Below, piece after piece: positions 49,309-56,944 of a DNA stretch of 64,000 nt. The number at the start of each line of letters is the position of its first letter. Position 1 is the first letter of the stretch. The notes beneath the pieces were generated by a model that ran no database searches, was not told the DNA's origin, and saw only the letters and a list, made by a program, of their open reading frames with translations. Source of the DNA: Lactonifactor longoviformis DSM 17459 (GTDB taxonomy: Bacteria; Bacillota; Clostridia; Lachnospirales; Lachnospiraceae); NCBI RefSeq assembly GCF_900129135.1, contig NZ_FQVI01000011.1, positions 62,001 through 126,000 on the forward strand, read 5' to 3'. The translations under genes and the position numbers were made by a program.

Positions 49309-49336
49309 ATTATTTCCTTTTCTTTCCTCATGTTAT

Positions 49337-50197
49337 TTATTTTACCGCCCCTGCAACAACGCCGCTGATAATCTGCTTTTGAAGTATAATATACAGAATC
49401 AGAATCGGTATTACGCACAGCAGAAGACCGGCCATAATTGTTCCGTAATCTGCAGAGTACGTGCCGTAGAAGCTGTAGGTCGAAAGCGGAAGCGTCAGAA
49501 GCTTTTTATCTGTCAGCACTAGTGATGGAAGCAGAAAGTCATTCCAGAACGCCAGCGCATTTAAGATTACCATCGTAGAGATAATCGGCTTAAGCAGCGG
49601 GAACACAATTTTGAAAAATGTCTGTCCGCGCGTACACCCGTCTATGTAAGCCGCCTCCTCCAATGCGATGGGCACACTGCCTTTGATAAATCCATGAAAC
49701 ATAAATACCGACATCGCCATAGAAAATCCTGTGTGCATGAATATCAAGGTAATCCTGTGGTTCAGCATATTCAAGGTTCCCCCGTAAATGCTGACCAGCG
49801 GAATCATAATTGCCTGAAACGGTATAATCATAGATGCCACCATCAGTGCGAATGTAATTTTGGATATCCTATTGTTGTGACGCACGATGTAATATGCCAG
49901 CATGGCTGCGAACAAGGTCACAAGAAGTGTCGCCGAAACTGTTACAATCAAAGAGTTCTTAAAGGCATTCATGAAGTCCATCTGTGTAAACGCTTTAACA
50001 AAATTGTCAAAGGACAGTCCCTTAATAGTGTACAGCCAGGAGAACGGGCTTTTAATAATATCTCTCTTCTGCTTCAAAGAGTTGATTACTACCATCAGGA
50101 ACGGGAACATATAGGCAAGAAATATAATTATCAATCCTGCCGTAGCCAGTATATTGGCCGCTTTTCTTTTATTTCCGCCGATTGCTGTCTGCTTCAT
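49337..50197 (-). CDS. Sugar ABC transporter permease (MalG type)
   Basis: 286 residues from the ATG at 50197, which overlaps the previous stop by one base (TAATG) and has AAGGAGGTGG upstream. Six membrane helices; the EAA loop is around EEAAYIDGCTRGQTFFKIVFPLLKP. It is the carbohydrate uptake (CUT1) partner of the preceding permease. No ATPase is in the operon, so a shared MsmK-type ATPase elsewhere must drive it. Confidence 0.93.
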   Translation of the reverse strand: MKQTAIGGNKRKAANILATAGLIIIFLAYMFPFLMVVINSLKQKRDIIKSPFSWLYTIKGLSFDNFVKAFTQMDFMNAFKNSLIVTVSATLLVTLFAAMLAYYIVRHNNRISKITFALMVASMIIPFQAIMIPLVSIYGGTLNMLNHRITLIFMHTGFSMAMSVFMFHGFIKGSVPIALEEAAYIDGCTRGQTFFKIVFPLLKPIISTMVILNALAFWNDFLLPSLVLTDKKLLTLPLSTYSFYGTYSADYGTIMAGLLLCVIPILILYIILQKQIISGVVAGAVK

Positions 50198-51069
50198 TAT
50201 GCTTCCACCTCCTTCTTTTTCGTCAGGTACACCTGAATACCGCTGATACATGCAACAATCAGAAACAGGATAAGCGCCTCCGCCTGCCCCAGCCCAAACT
50301 GTCTGGAGGTGAACGCTTTCTCATACACATGCATGGCGGCCATTTCTGTCGTTCCGTAAGGCGCTCCTGCAGTCAATGAAAGGTTTACATCGTACACCAT
50401 AAACGCACGAGACAGTGTGAGGAAGAGGCAGATTGTCACCGATGACATCATAAGCGGCATTACGATACTCCTCATCTTTCTCCAGCCGGAAGCTCCGTCG
50501 ATGCTGGCCGCTTCCATAACATCCTCGCTAAGTCCCATAAATCCAGCCACATAAATAAGAATCATATATCCGGACAGCTGCCACACAGATACCATCACCA
50601 GCGCGAGGAAAGCTTTCGTGGGATCAGAGAGCCACGATACCCCGAAGAGGTTCCAGCCGGTAGCCTCGCCGACATTTACAAACACTCTGGAAAATACAAA
50701 CTGCCATATATATCCCAGAACAATACCTCCGATTAAGTTAGGAGTAAAAAATCCCGCTCTGAAAAAGTTCTGGCCTTTCATTCCCCGTGTCAAAAGATAG
50801 GCCAGCAAGAAGGCAATTACATTTACTAAGAGAACCACCAGTATTACATATTTGAACGTCAGACCTAGAGAGGTCCAGAACTGCCCGTCCCGCAAAACCC
50901 CCGCAAAATTCTTAAAGCCGATAAAATTCTTCACTTTAGCCACACCGTTCCAGTCTGTCAGCGTAAGGTATACCCCATAGATAAACGGTATCATTACCAC
51001 AGCAAAGAAGCAAAACATACCCGGCAGTGCAAACATACAGAAATCTTTTCCTCTATTTTTATTTCTCAT
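50197..51069 (-). CDS. Sugar ABC transporter permease (MalF type)
   Basis: 290 residues, six membrane helices with the CUT1 pattern (PGMFCFFAVVMIPFIYGVYLTLTDWNG at the start; EAA loop near MEAASIDGASGWRKMRSIVMPLM). Works with the MalG-type permease and the lipoprotein upstream. Import of sucrose or short fructo-oligosaccharides is suggested by the enzymes that follow. Confidence 0.93.
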   Translation of the reverse strand: MRNKNRGKDFCMFALPGMFCFFAVVMIPFIYGVYLTLTDWNGVAKVKNFIGFKNFAGVLRDGQFWTSLGLTFKYVILVVLLVNVIAFLLAYLLTRGMKGQNFFRAGFFTPNLIGGIVLGYIWQFVFSRVFVNVGEATGWNLFGVSWLSDPTKAFLALVMVSVWQLSGYMILIYVAGFMGLSEDVMEAASIDGASGWRKMRSIVMPLMMSSVTICLFLTLSRAFMVYDVNLSLTAGAPYGTTEMAAMHVYEKAFTSRQFGLGQAEALILFLIVACISGIQVYLTKKKEVEA

Positions 51070-51091
51070 CCTTTTCCCTTCTTTCCTACTC

Positions 51092-52468
51092 CTACTCTTG
51101 CTCTTTCCAATATTCTGCGATAGATTCTGTCAGTTCCTCCCTGTCGCTTCTCCCGGCCAGATATTTCTGCATCGCCGCACCCAGCACCGCCCAGTGATCG
51201 TTGGGTACGATGGCTGACGCGTTAAATGTCTCACCGGCCTGTACCTTCTCGTAAATATCTGCGCTCAGGGGATCCGCCGGCTCATATGGATTGTTGATAA
51301 AAGGTGGTATCACATTGCAGGTCTTTACAAGCATCTGCTGTCCGATCTCAGAAAATACGATCCAGTTTAAAAATTCCCTGGCTGCGGCCTGCTCCTTCTC
51401 CGACGCCATTTGCCCGTCCAGCATTACCTGCTTCGACGGAGATGCCTGAATCTTCTGATTTGCAAAGTCACCGGCATCGCTGTTTAAGAAGTACGGAAGG
51501 AAGCCGTACTCATCTTCTTCCCCCGCGCCCGCTTCGGTAAGATTGGGCCATGCCCAGTTTCCGTTGAACCAGAACGCCGTCTTGCCGTCCGCCAAGTCTA
51601 TCGCCATCTCATCGTAATCGGCTCCCAGCGGATCGCCTTTCGCCACATTATATTTTTTCAATACGTCGAACATATCCAAGAACTCTTCCAGTCTGTCATA
51701 TGTGTCAAGATCACATTCTCCGTCCTTAATCTGTTGAATCATCTCCTGTGCCCCTTCTGAAGTGCCGTCATAGGTCTCATAGATATACTGCAGATGATGC
51801 GCTCCAAGTGACCAGTCCTCCTTCGCAAGCGATACAGGCTTCTCAATTCCGGCGGCTTTTAGCTTTTCAAGAAGCTCTGTAAAGTTATCTAATGTGGCAA
51901 TGGACTTCGGGTCAAATTCCTCACCCAGTGCTTCTTCAATCACTGCTTTGCTGTAAATCAGCCCTCTTCCCTCAATACATAGCGGAAAACTGTAGACTTT
52001 CCCATTGACCTCTGTCAGATATTCCCCGGCCTGCGCAGTCCATGCTTCCCCGGTCAAATCTGCGGCCTTTTCCTCTGCCAATGCAATTACATCCGTGGTA
52101 TCCAGAATTGCCATTGTAGGCGGTGTTCCGGAATTATACATGCTGACCACCTTAGTGTAGGGCGAATCTCCGTCTGTCACCGGCATGACTTCCACATGCA
52201 CGCCAGACTTCTCTTCAAATGCAGCTGAGACCTTCTCCAGCGGAGCCTGTATCTCTGCCTTTGAGTTTAGAAGTGTAATCTCTGTTCCCTCTAAAGACGC
52301 ATCATATGTAAATGTGTCTGCGGATGTGTCAATCGGTACTTCTTTTACTTCTTCATTCGGATCGTCCGGATCACTTGCAAATCCGAACCGGCAGCCCGTC
52401 AGTGTTGTCACCGCCAGCACTGCTGCAAGCAACCCTGCTATCCCTTTTGCCCTTACTTTCTTTTTCAT
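51092..52468 (-). CDS. Sugar-binding lipoprotein of the sucrose operon
   Basis: 458 residues. Signal peptide with lipobox LTGC (Cys26), then a family 1 extracellular solute-binding domain (ITLLNSKAEIQAPLEKVSAAFEEKSGVHVEV; AFWFNGNWAWPNL; EFLNWIVFSEIGQQML). It is the first gene of the operon and begins just after the LacI-type operator pair at 52541. AGGAGG-like AGGATTGACTG is a weak ribosome site. The high expression expected of a binding protein fits first position. Confidence 0.93.
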   Translation of the reverse strand: MKKKVRAKGIAGLLAAVLAVTTLTGCRFGFASDPDDPNEEVKEVPIDTSADTFTYDASLEGTEITLLNSKAEIQAPLEKVSAAFEEKSGVHVEVMPVTDGDSPYTKVVSMYNSGTPPTMAILDTTDVIALAEEKAADLTGEAWTAQAGEYLTEVNGKVYSFPLCIEGRGLIYSKAVIEEALGEEFDPKSIATLDNFTELLEKLKAAGIEKPVSLAKEDWSLGAHHLQYIYETYDGTSEGAQEMIQQIKDGECDLDTYDRLEEFLDMFDVLKKYNVAKGDPLGADYDEMAIDLADGKTAFWFNGNWAWPNLTEAGAGEEDEYGFLPYFLNSDAGDFANQKIQASPSKQVMLDGQMASEKEQAAAREFLNWIVFSEIGQQMLVKTCNVIPPFINNPYEPADPLSADIYEKVQAGETFNASAIVPNDHWAVLGAAMQKYLAGRSDREELTESIAEYWKEQE

Positions 52469-52540
52469 TCAGTCAATCCTCCTAATCTCCCGTTACTCCC
52501 TATACCCGGCTTTGGGACTTTTCATTTACACGTTTCGCTT

Positions 52541-52603
52541 AACCGGTAAAGTAACCGGTTACTTTTATGATTCCAGCATAGCATAGATATACTTCTTCGT
52601 CAA
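52541..52603 (-). promoter_or_regulatory. Sucrose operon promoter and LacI operator pair
   Basis: Minus strand TTGACG (52603-52598), 17-bp spacer, TATGCT (52580-52575), start near 52568. Two boxes, AACCGGTA (52541-52548) and AACCGGTT (52553-52560), begin 12 bp apart immediately after the start; AAGTAACCGGTTACTT (52549-52564) is a perfect 16-bp palindrome. Bound repressor would block the first transcribed bases. Confidence 0.78.
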
Positions 52604-52668
52604 TCACCAAGCTGATTTTCAGCAATAATATACGATATGGACTACCCCAAATTGTAGACATGTTACAA

Positions 52669-52722
52669 AACCGGTTACTTAACCGATTACTTATTGCCCT
52701 GGTATTTGAATTTTGTTATACT
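52669..52722 (+). promoter_or_regulatory. LacI gene promoter and second operator pair
   Basis: TTGCCC (52694-52699), 17-bp spacer, TATACT (52717-52722). Just upstream are AACCGGTT (52669-52676) and AACCGATT (52681-52688), again 12 bp apart. Together with the pair at 52541 this gives four boxes in two equally spaced pairs about 128 bp apart, allowing looping and autoregulation. Confidence 0.7.
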
Positions 52723-52763
52723 TGTACATAGAATTACATTATAAAGAAAGCAGCGTGATAATT

Positions 52764-53804
52764 ATGGCCCAGAAAAAGAGAGTCACATTTGACGATATTG
52801 CAAAATATACCAACTTTTCCAAAACAACGATCTCCCGATACTTTAACAATCCGGATTCCCTGACGCTGGAGAACCAGCAGATCATCTCCGATGCGCTGGT
52901 GAAGCTGGATTACAAAGAGAATAAGGTAGCGCGCATTCTCGCCAGCGGGAAAACTGAGTTTATCGGCATCATCGTGCCCAATCTGTATCTCCGCTATTAC
53001 TCTGAGATGCTGGATCAGATACTCTCCACCTACGAGACCTTTGGCTACAAGTTTTTAGTCTTCATCGGCAACGGCAATGAGGAGAGCGAACGGCGCTACA
53101 TTCAGGAACTTCTCTCCTATCAGATAGAAGGAATGATCATCCTAAGCCACACCATTCCCTCCCGTGAATTGGCCGGACTGTCTATTCCAATCGTTACAAT
53201 CGAACGTGAGGACCGCTTTGTATGCAGCGTCAACACCGACAATTATATGGGTGCTGTACAGGCCACGAGCCTCCTTGCCAGACACAAGTGCGATGTGCTT
53301 ATTCACGTGAATTCCCCAACTCCGGAAGAACGCCCGGCCTACGGACGGATCCAGGGCTTTCGGGATTTCTGTAAGGAACATCACTTGAAACATCAGGTCA
53401 TCATCGAAGAGCTGGGAAACACCAATGAGAGCAGTCAACGTCAGATGAGCCATATTTTAAACCAGATTGAAATGAACTACCCCAACCAGAAAAAAGGCAT
53501 CTTCGTATCAAGCGATACATATGCCAATGTCCTTCTCAACCTGCTCTTTCGCAAGTACGGTACCCTGCCGCAGGATTACCTGATTATCGGCTTTGACAAT
53601 TCTCCCGTTTCCGAAGAAGCTATTATCCCGATCAGCACCATTGGGCAGCAAATTGAAAAGTTGGCGTACGAGGCTGTCAGTATGCTCGTCACACAGATGA
53701 ACGAACGTAAAAAAAGACGGCCCGTTCCTTTGAAAGAGCCCATTCACAAGATGGTCACTCCCATCCTTATCCGCCGGGAAACCACGGAAGGATTTTTAGA
53801 ATAG
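52764..53804 (+). CDS. LacI-family repressor of the sucrose operon
   Basis: 346 residues from the ATG at 52764. DNA-binding domain TFDDIAKYTNFSKTTISRYFNNP; the hinge ENKVARILASGKTEFIGIIVPNL leads to a periplasmic-binding-protein-like effector domain (GMIILSHTIPSRELAGLSIPIV; IGFDNSPVSEEAIIPIST). The DNA-binding helix differs from typical sucrose repressors, in keeping with the AACCGGTT boxes. Its inducer is likely a sucrose- or fructose-derived sugar. The stop codon lies within the terminator stem. Confidence 0.93.
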   Translation: MAQKKRVTFDDIAKYTNFSKTTISRYFNNPDSLTLENQQIISDALVKLDYKENKVARILASGKTEFIGIIVPNLYLRYYSEMLDQILSTYETFGYKFLVFIGNGNEESERRYIQELLSYQIEGMIILSHTIPSRELAGLSIPIVTIEREDRFVCSVNTDNYMGAVQATSLLARHKCDVLIHVNSPTPEERPAYGRIQGFRDFCKEHHLKHQVIIEELGNTNESSQRQMSHILNQIEMNYPNQKKGIFVSSDTYANVLLNLLFRKYGTLPQDYLIIGFDNSPVSEEAIIPISTIGQQIEKLAYEAVSMLVTQMNERKKRRPVPLKEPIHKMVTPILIRRETTEGFLE

Positions 53805-53847
53805 CAATAAAAGCTCCCGAAACATCCGGGAGCTTTTATTGCTATTC
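53799..53847. terminator. Strong bidirectional terminator
   Basis: A perfect 21-bp stem (53799-53819 with 53827-53847), loop AAACATC, core AAAAGCTCCCG / CGGGAGCTTTT. It includes the LacI stop codon and ends transcription of the convergent gene at 53870 as well. Confidence 0.85.
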
Positions 53848-53869
53848 GTCTTCCGTAATATAAAAGTTC

Positions 53870-54364
53870 TTAAGCATTAGCATTTTCTTTATCTTTGAAT
53901 AAATGCAGCTTAAATATGACAAATCGGGCAATAGGCTGTGCAATGCACATCTCCACAAACAAAGAAATTGCAAAATTTCTCGGCCATTTATAAAAAAACA
54001 TTCTTATGGGCTCCATCGTGACAGAACGTGTCCCAATCCATGTGCCAAGCACTGTTAAAAACACAGACATTAAAAGTACCGTACATAATATATTTACAAC
54101 AATATGTGCGTTAAAACTGTCTCCCTCTGATATTATTCTAGCTGTCATCCTTTCAGCGGGAATATAAGTCAATAGAACAATGGCGATCACGCATAACCAA
54201 ACAAGCGGTAAGATACTTAACACGTCAGCCCATACATATAAATGAAAGCCTGCCTCAAAGCAAGTAATAACAGGTGCTATGATATTCACGGAAATAATAG
54301 AGATAATCCCCATAAATAATGCAAATTCTTTTTTATTGCGTGGTAACTTCATATAAAAATCCAT
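53870..54364 (-). CDS. DUF2798-type small membrane protein
   Basis: 164 residues from the ATG at 54364 (AAGGAG upstream). Four predicted membrane helices in two similar halves (FALFMGIISIISVNIIAPVI; WADVLSILPLVWLCVIAIVLLTY; IVVNILCTVLLMSVFLTVLG; NFAISLFVEMCIAQPIARFVI), as in DUF2798 proteins. Function unknown. Codon use is more AT-rich than the sucrose operon beside it. Confidence 0.75.
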   Translation of the reverse strand: MDFYMKLPRNKKEFALFMGIISIISVNIIAPVITCFEAGFHLYVWADVLSILPLVWLCVIAIVLLTYIPAERMTARIISEGDSFNAHIVVNILCTVLLMSVFLTVLGTWIGTRSVTMEPIRMFFYKWPRNFAISLFVEMCIAQPIARFVIFKLHLFKDKENANA

Positions 54365-54386
54365 AGCTTTATTTCTCCTTTTCAAC

Positions 54387-54421
54387 AAAAAAACAGCATG
54401 AAATCATTTGATTTCACGCTG
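54387..54421 (-). terminator. Terminator on the minus strand
   Basis: On the minus strand CAGCG-TGAAATCA-AA-TGATTTCA-TGCTG followed by TTTTTTT. It ends whatever transcript comes from the remnant at 54480 and precedes the DUF2798 gene. Confidence 0.75.
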
Positions 54422-54479
54422 AACCATTATACGCGCGCATTTTTTACAGACAAATTATACCACATAAACTTCTAAATCT

Positions 54480-54776
54480 TCAAGCGAAAATTTCAAAATC
54501 CTCTAAATTGGAAGCCTTACTCGTGTTCTCCTTACTAATTTCTATTGCTTCATTATTTTCTTCAGAATCCACTAGTTTTGCTAAATCCATTCGTTCTTTG
54601 ATTTCATTAACCCCATCCCATGTGATTGTAATATCTTTGCCTGCAGAGTATATTTTGCCTGCACTTCTTGTTTTAGGTACATTATGTTGTGATTTAATTA
54701 GTCTGCCTAAGCTGTAAAATAAATTATCGCTTGGATAAACAGATTGTGCGTAAATAGTTGTTCCAATTATAAACAT
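54480..54776 (-). pseudogene. Unrecognised, possibly frameshifted gene remnant
   Basis: A 98-codon frame, lysine- and asparagine-rich (KDITITWDGVNEIKERMDLAKLVDSEE), without a ribosome site at its first ATG. Just upstream, in another frame, protein-like sequence (PGMGERISNIPKGSDMPISY, from an ATG near 54842) runs on and stops inside it, which suggests one ancestral gene split by a frameshift. I do not recognise the family. Confidence 0.35.
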
Positions 54777-54854
54777 CTACATATGAAATAGGCATATCTG
54801 AACCCTTCGGGATATTAGAAATTCGCTCCCCCATTCCGGGCATTGCATTTTTGG

Positions 54855-55547
54855 CTATAGATAAATTGCCCTTTGGGCAGCAGCCTGTCCATGGATGTGC
54901 GTGGAATCAAAGACGGGAAGCACGGAATCCTCCTGTTTTATCAGCATTCCAATCTCAGTACATCCCAGGATAACGCCCTCTGCACCATCCATTTTCAGCT
55001 TTTCTATAATTTTCTGGTATTGCACACGTGAAGCATCCAAAACCATGCCAAGACACAGTTCATTATAAATCACACGGTTTATCTTCTCAATATCCTTTTT
55101 CTCTGGTATCACTACAGCAATGCCTTTTTCAAACAGCCTTTTTTTATAAAAATCCTGCGTCATTGTGTACTTAGTCCCTAATAACGCAACCCTTTTTATA
55201 TTATGTTCCAGTAAAGCCTCTGCAACCGCATCCGCGATATGAAGAATGGGAACCTTTAGTTTATCCTGCATCTGCGGTACAATCTTATGCATTGTATTTG
55301 TACAGATAACAATAAAATCTGCCCCTGCCTTCTCAAGATTTTTAGCGGCTTCGCTGAGAATGCTCTCGCTTTTCTCCCAGTCCCCCTTTGCCTGACATTC
55401 CTCTATCTCTGCAAAATCCACACTATAAAGTATTATTTTAGCCGAATGCAGACCGCCAAGTTCTTTCTTAACATACTCATTAATAATCTTATAATATGAT
55501 ATTGTACTTTCCCAACTCATGCCACCCAGCAAACCTACTACTTTCAT
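54855..55547 (-). CDS. Aspartate/glutamate racemase-family protein
   Basis: 230 residues. Both catalytic Cys are present: VICTNTMHK (first, about residue 82) and ILGCTEIGML (second, about 195), with the start VGLLGGMSWESTISYY typical of the YgeA/aspartate racemase group. It interconverts L- and D-amino acids without a cofactor; aspartate, glutamate or a broader range is possible. It follows a small membrane protein gene by 25 nt. Confidence 0.92.
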   Translation of the reverse strand: MKVVGLLGGMSWESTISYYKIINEYVKKELGGLHSAKIILYSVDFAEIEECQAKGDWEKSESILSEAAKNLEKAGADFIVICTNTMHKIVPQMQDKLKVPILHIADAVAEALLEHNIKRVALLGTKYTMTQDFYKKRLFEKGIAVVIPEKKDIEKINRVIYNELCLGMVLDASRVQYQKIIEKLKMDGAEGVILGCTEIGMLIKQEDSVLPVFDSTHIHGQAAAQRAIYL

Positions 55548-55572
55548 ACCACATACTCCTTAACTCATTTCA

Positions 55573-55743
55573 TTATTTATTTTTCTTCTTATCCATACCA
55601 AGTGCAATAAATCCTGCCGTGACAGCCAGTGCAAGCATAATATCATGTTCTCCAAGGGGATCGATGACTATAGAATACAGCAAAAATGCTGTACAAATCA
55701 GTAATACGGCTAATAGTATCCATCGTAAAATTTTTTTGTCCAT
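55573..55743 (-). CDS. Small two-helix membrane protein
   Basis: 56 residues with a GGAGGGTCTGCAG ribosome region before the ATG at 55743. Two hydrophobic helices (ILRWILLAVLLICTAFLLYSIVI and MLALAVTAGFIALGM), Lys-rich ends (MDKK; DKKKNK). Probably cotranscribed with the racemase. Unknown function. Confidence 0.7.
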   Translation of the reverse strand: MDKKILRWILLAVLLICTAFLLYSIVIDPLGEHDIMLALAVTAGFIALGMDKKKNK

Positions 55744-56031
55744 CTGCAGACCCTCCTTCTTCCAGTTTTCCTTCCGTCCAGTACCAGACCACCACCATCA
55801 CCACATGCCATAGTCCAAATAGCAATGCCTGAATCTCAGAATATTTCCTGCGATGCAGATGGATACCGCAGCAAAGGAGACCCCTGGTACTGCTTTTTCA
55901 GCGCCTTAAATCCACGTAGGAAGCGGCAACCATAGAGGCAATGCCGTGAATGTAAAACACCATCTCAGTCTGGAAACGTAAACTTCGCTTTTGGCGGCAT
56001 ATTCTTCCACATCTCTTTCACTTACTAACAT
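55744..56031 (-). pseudogene. Decayed membrane-protein gene (CPBP protease-like end)
   Basis: Fragments in different minus-strand frames: an N-terminus from an ATG at 56031 (MLVSERDVEEYAAKSEVYVS), a middle piece (FYIHGIASMVAASYVDL), and an end reading IQALLFGLWHVVMVVVWYW. The last resembles the QALLFGLWH motif of CPBP/CAAX membrane proteases. No intact frame joins them, so this is a gene in decay. Confidence 0.5.
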
Positions 56032-56106
56032 TCTAAAACACATGTATTAAAACGCCTGTATTTATTATAGGAAAAATGCTCGCTGTTGTCTAGAGCGGGT
56101 TTTGTT

Positions 56107-56874
56107 TTAGAACCCCAGATCGGAAAGCCACTTTGTAAGCTTCTGTTCCCTGCTTTTCAAGCTTCCCGCTTCTCCCTGATATTTTCCCAGATGCTTTTCT
56201 CCTGCTATCACACCATCCATCATGAACAGTACCCTCTGTGTTTTCGCCGCCACCTTTATATCATGGGTAACAAGAAGGACCGTTGTACCGTTTTCATTTA
56301 TTTTCAGCAGTATATCCATAATCTCTCCGGCAGCTTTTGAGTTAAGCGCCCCGGTAGGCTCGTCTCCGAAAAGAATTTCCGGCTGGTTCATCAGTGCCCG
56401 GCAGATGGATGCCCGCTGAAGCTGACCGCCGGATGCCTGTGTAATAGGACGGTCCGCCAGCTGCAAAATTCCAGTCTGTTCCATAAGCTTTTTGCCCCGC
56501 TCCTTGATTTCCTGCTTTGTTTCCCTTTTTGAGAGGCAGGCGGACAGAAGGATATTGTCAAATATATTCAGGTTTTTCAGAAGGTTATTCTGTTGGAAAA
56601 TAAAGCCCATCCTAGACAGACGGATTTTTGCAATCTCGTCCTCTGACATTGCAGAAAAATCTATATCGCAGAACCTGACGCTTCCCTGTGTTGCTCTGTC
56701 CATGCCGCTGACGGTGTATAAAAGCGTGGATTTCCCGGATCCGGAGGGTCCCATGACAGAGAGAAACTCCCCCCTCTCTATCGTCATACTGACATCATGC
56801 AGCACCCTCTGCCTGCTGTTTTTTCCCACGTCATATTCTTTGATTAGATGTTTCACTTCGAGTATAGTATTCAT
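56107..56874 (-). CDS. ABC exporter ATPase (MacB/BceA type)
   Basis: 255 residues: Walker A GPSGSGKST, Q-loop IFQQNNLLKNLNIFDN, signature ASGGQLQR (Ala for the usual Leu), Walker B LFGDEPTGALN, switch His in VTHD. The C-terminal 25 residues (KHLGKYQGEAGSLKSREQKLTKWLSDLGF) are a short extension of unknown use. It follows the FtsX-type permease by 70 nt and works with it. Confidence 0.92.
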   Translation of the reverse strand: MNTILEVKHLIKEYDVGKNSRQRVLHDVSMTIERGEFLSVMGPSGSGKSTLLYTVSGMDRATQGSVRFCDIDFSAMSEDEIAKIRLSRMGFIFQQNNLLKNLNIFDNILLSACLSKRETKQEIKERGKKLMEQTGILQLADRPITQASGGQLQRASICRALMNQPEILFGDEPTGALNSKAAGEIMDILLKINENGTTVLLVTHDIKVAAKTQRVLFMMDGVIAGEKHLGKYQGEAGSLKSREQKLTKWLSDLGF

Positions 56875-56944
56875 ATTAACCTCATTTCTGTTTTTTTAAT
56901 GGATATTTAAAGTTCTTCCCACTCATGGAAAATAAGTGCCTGCT

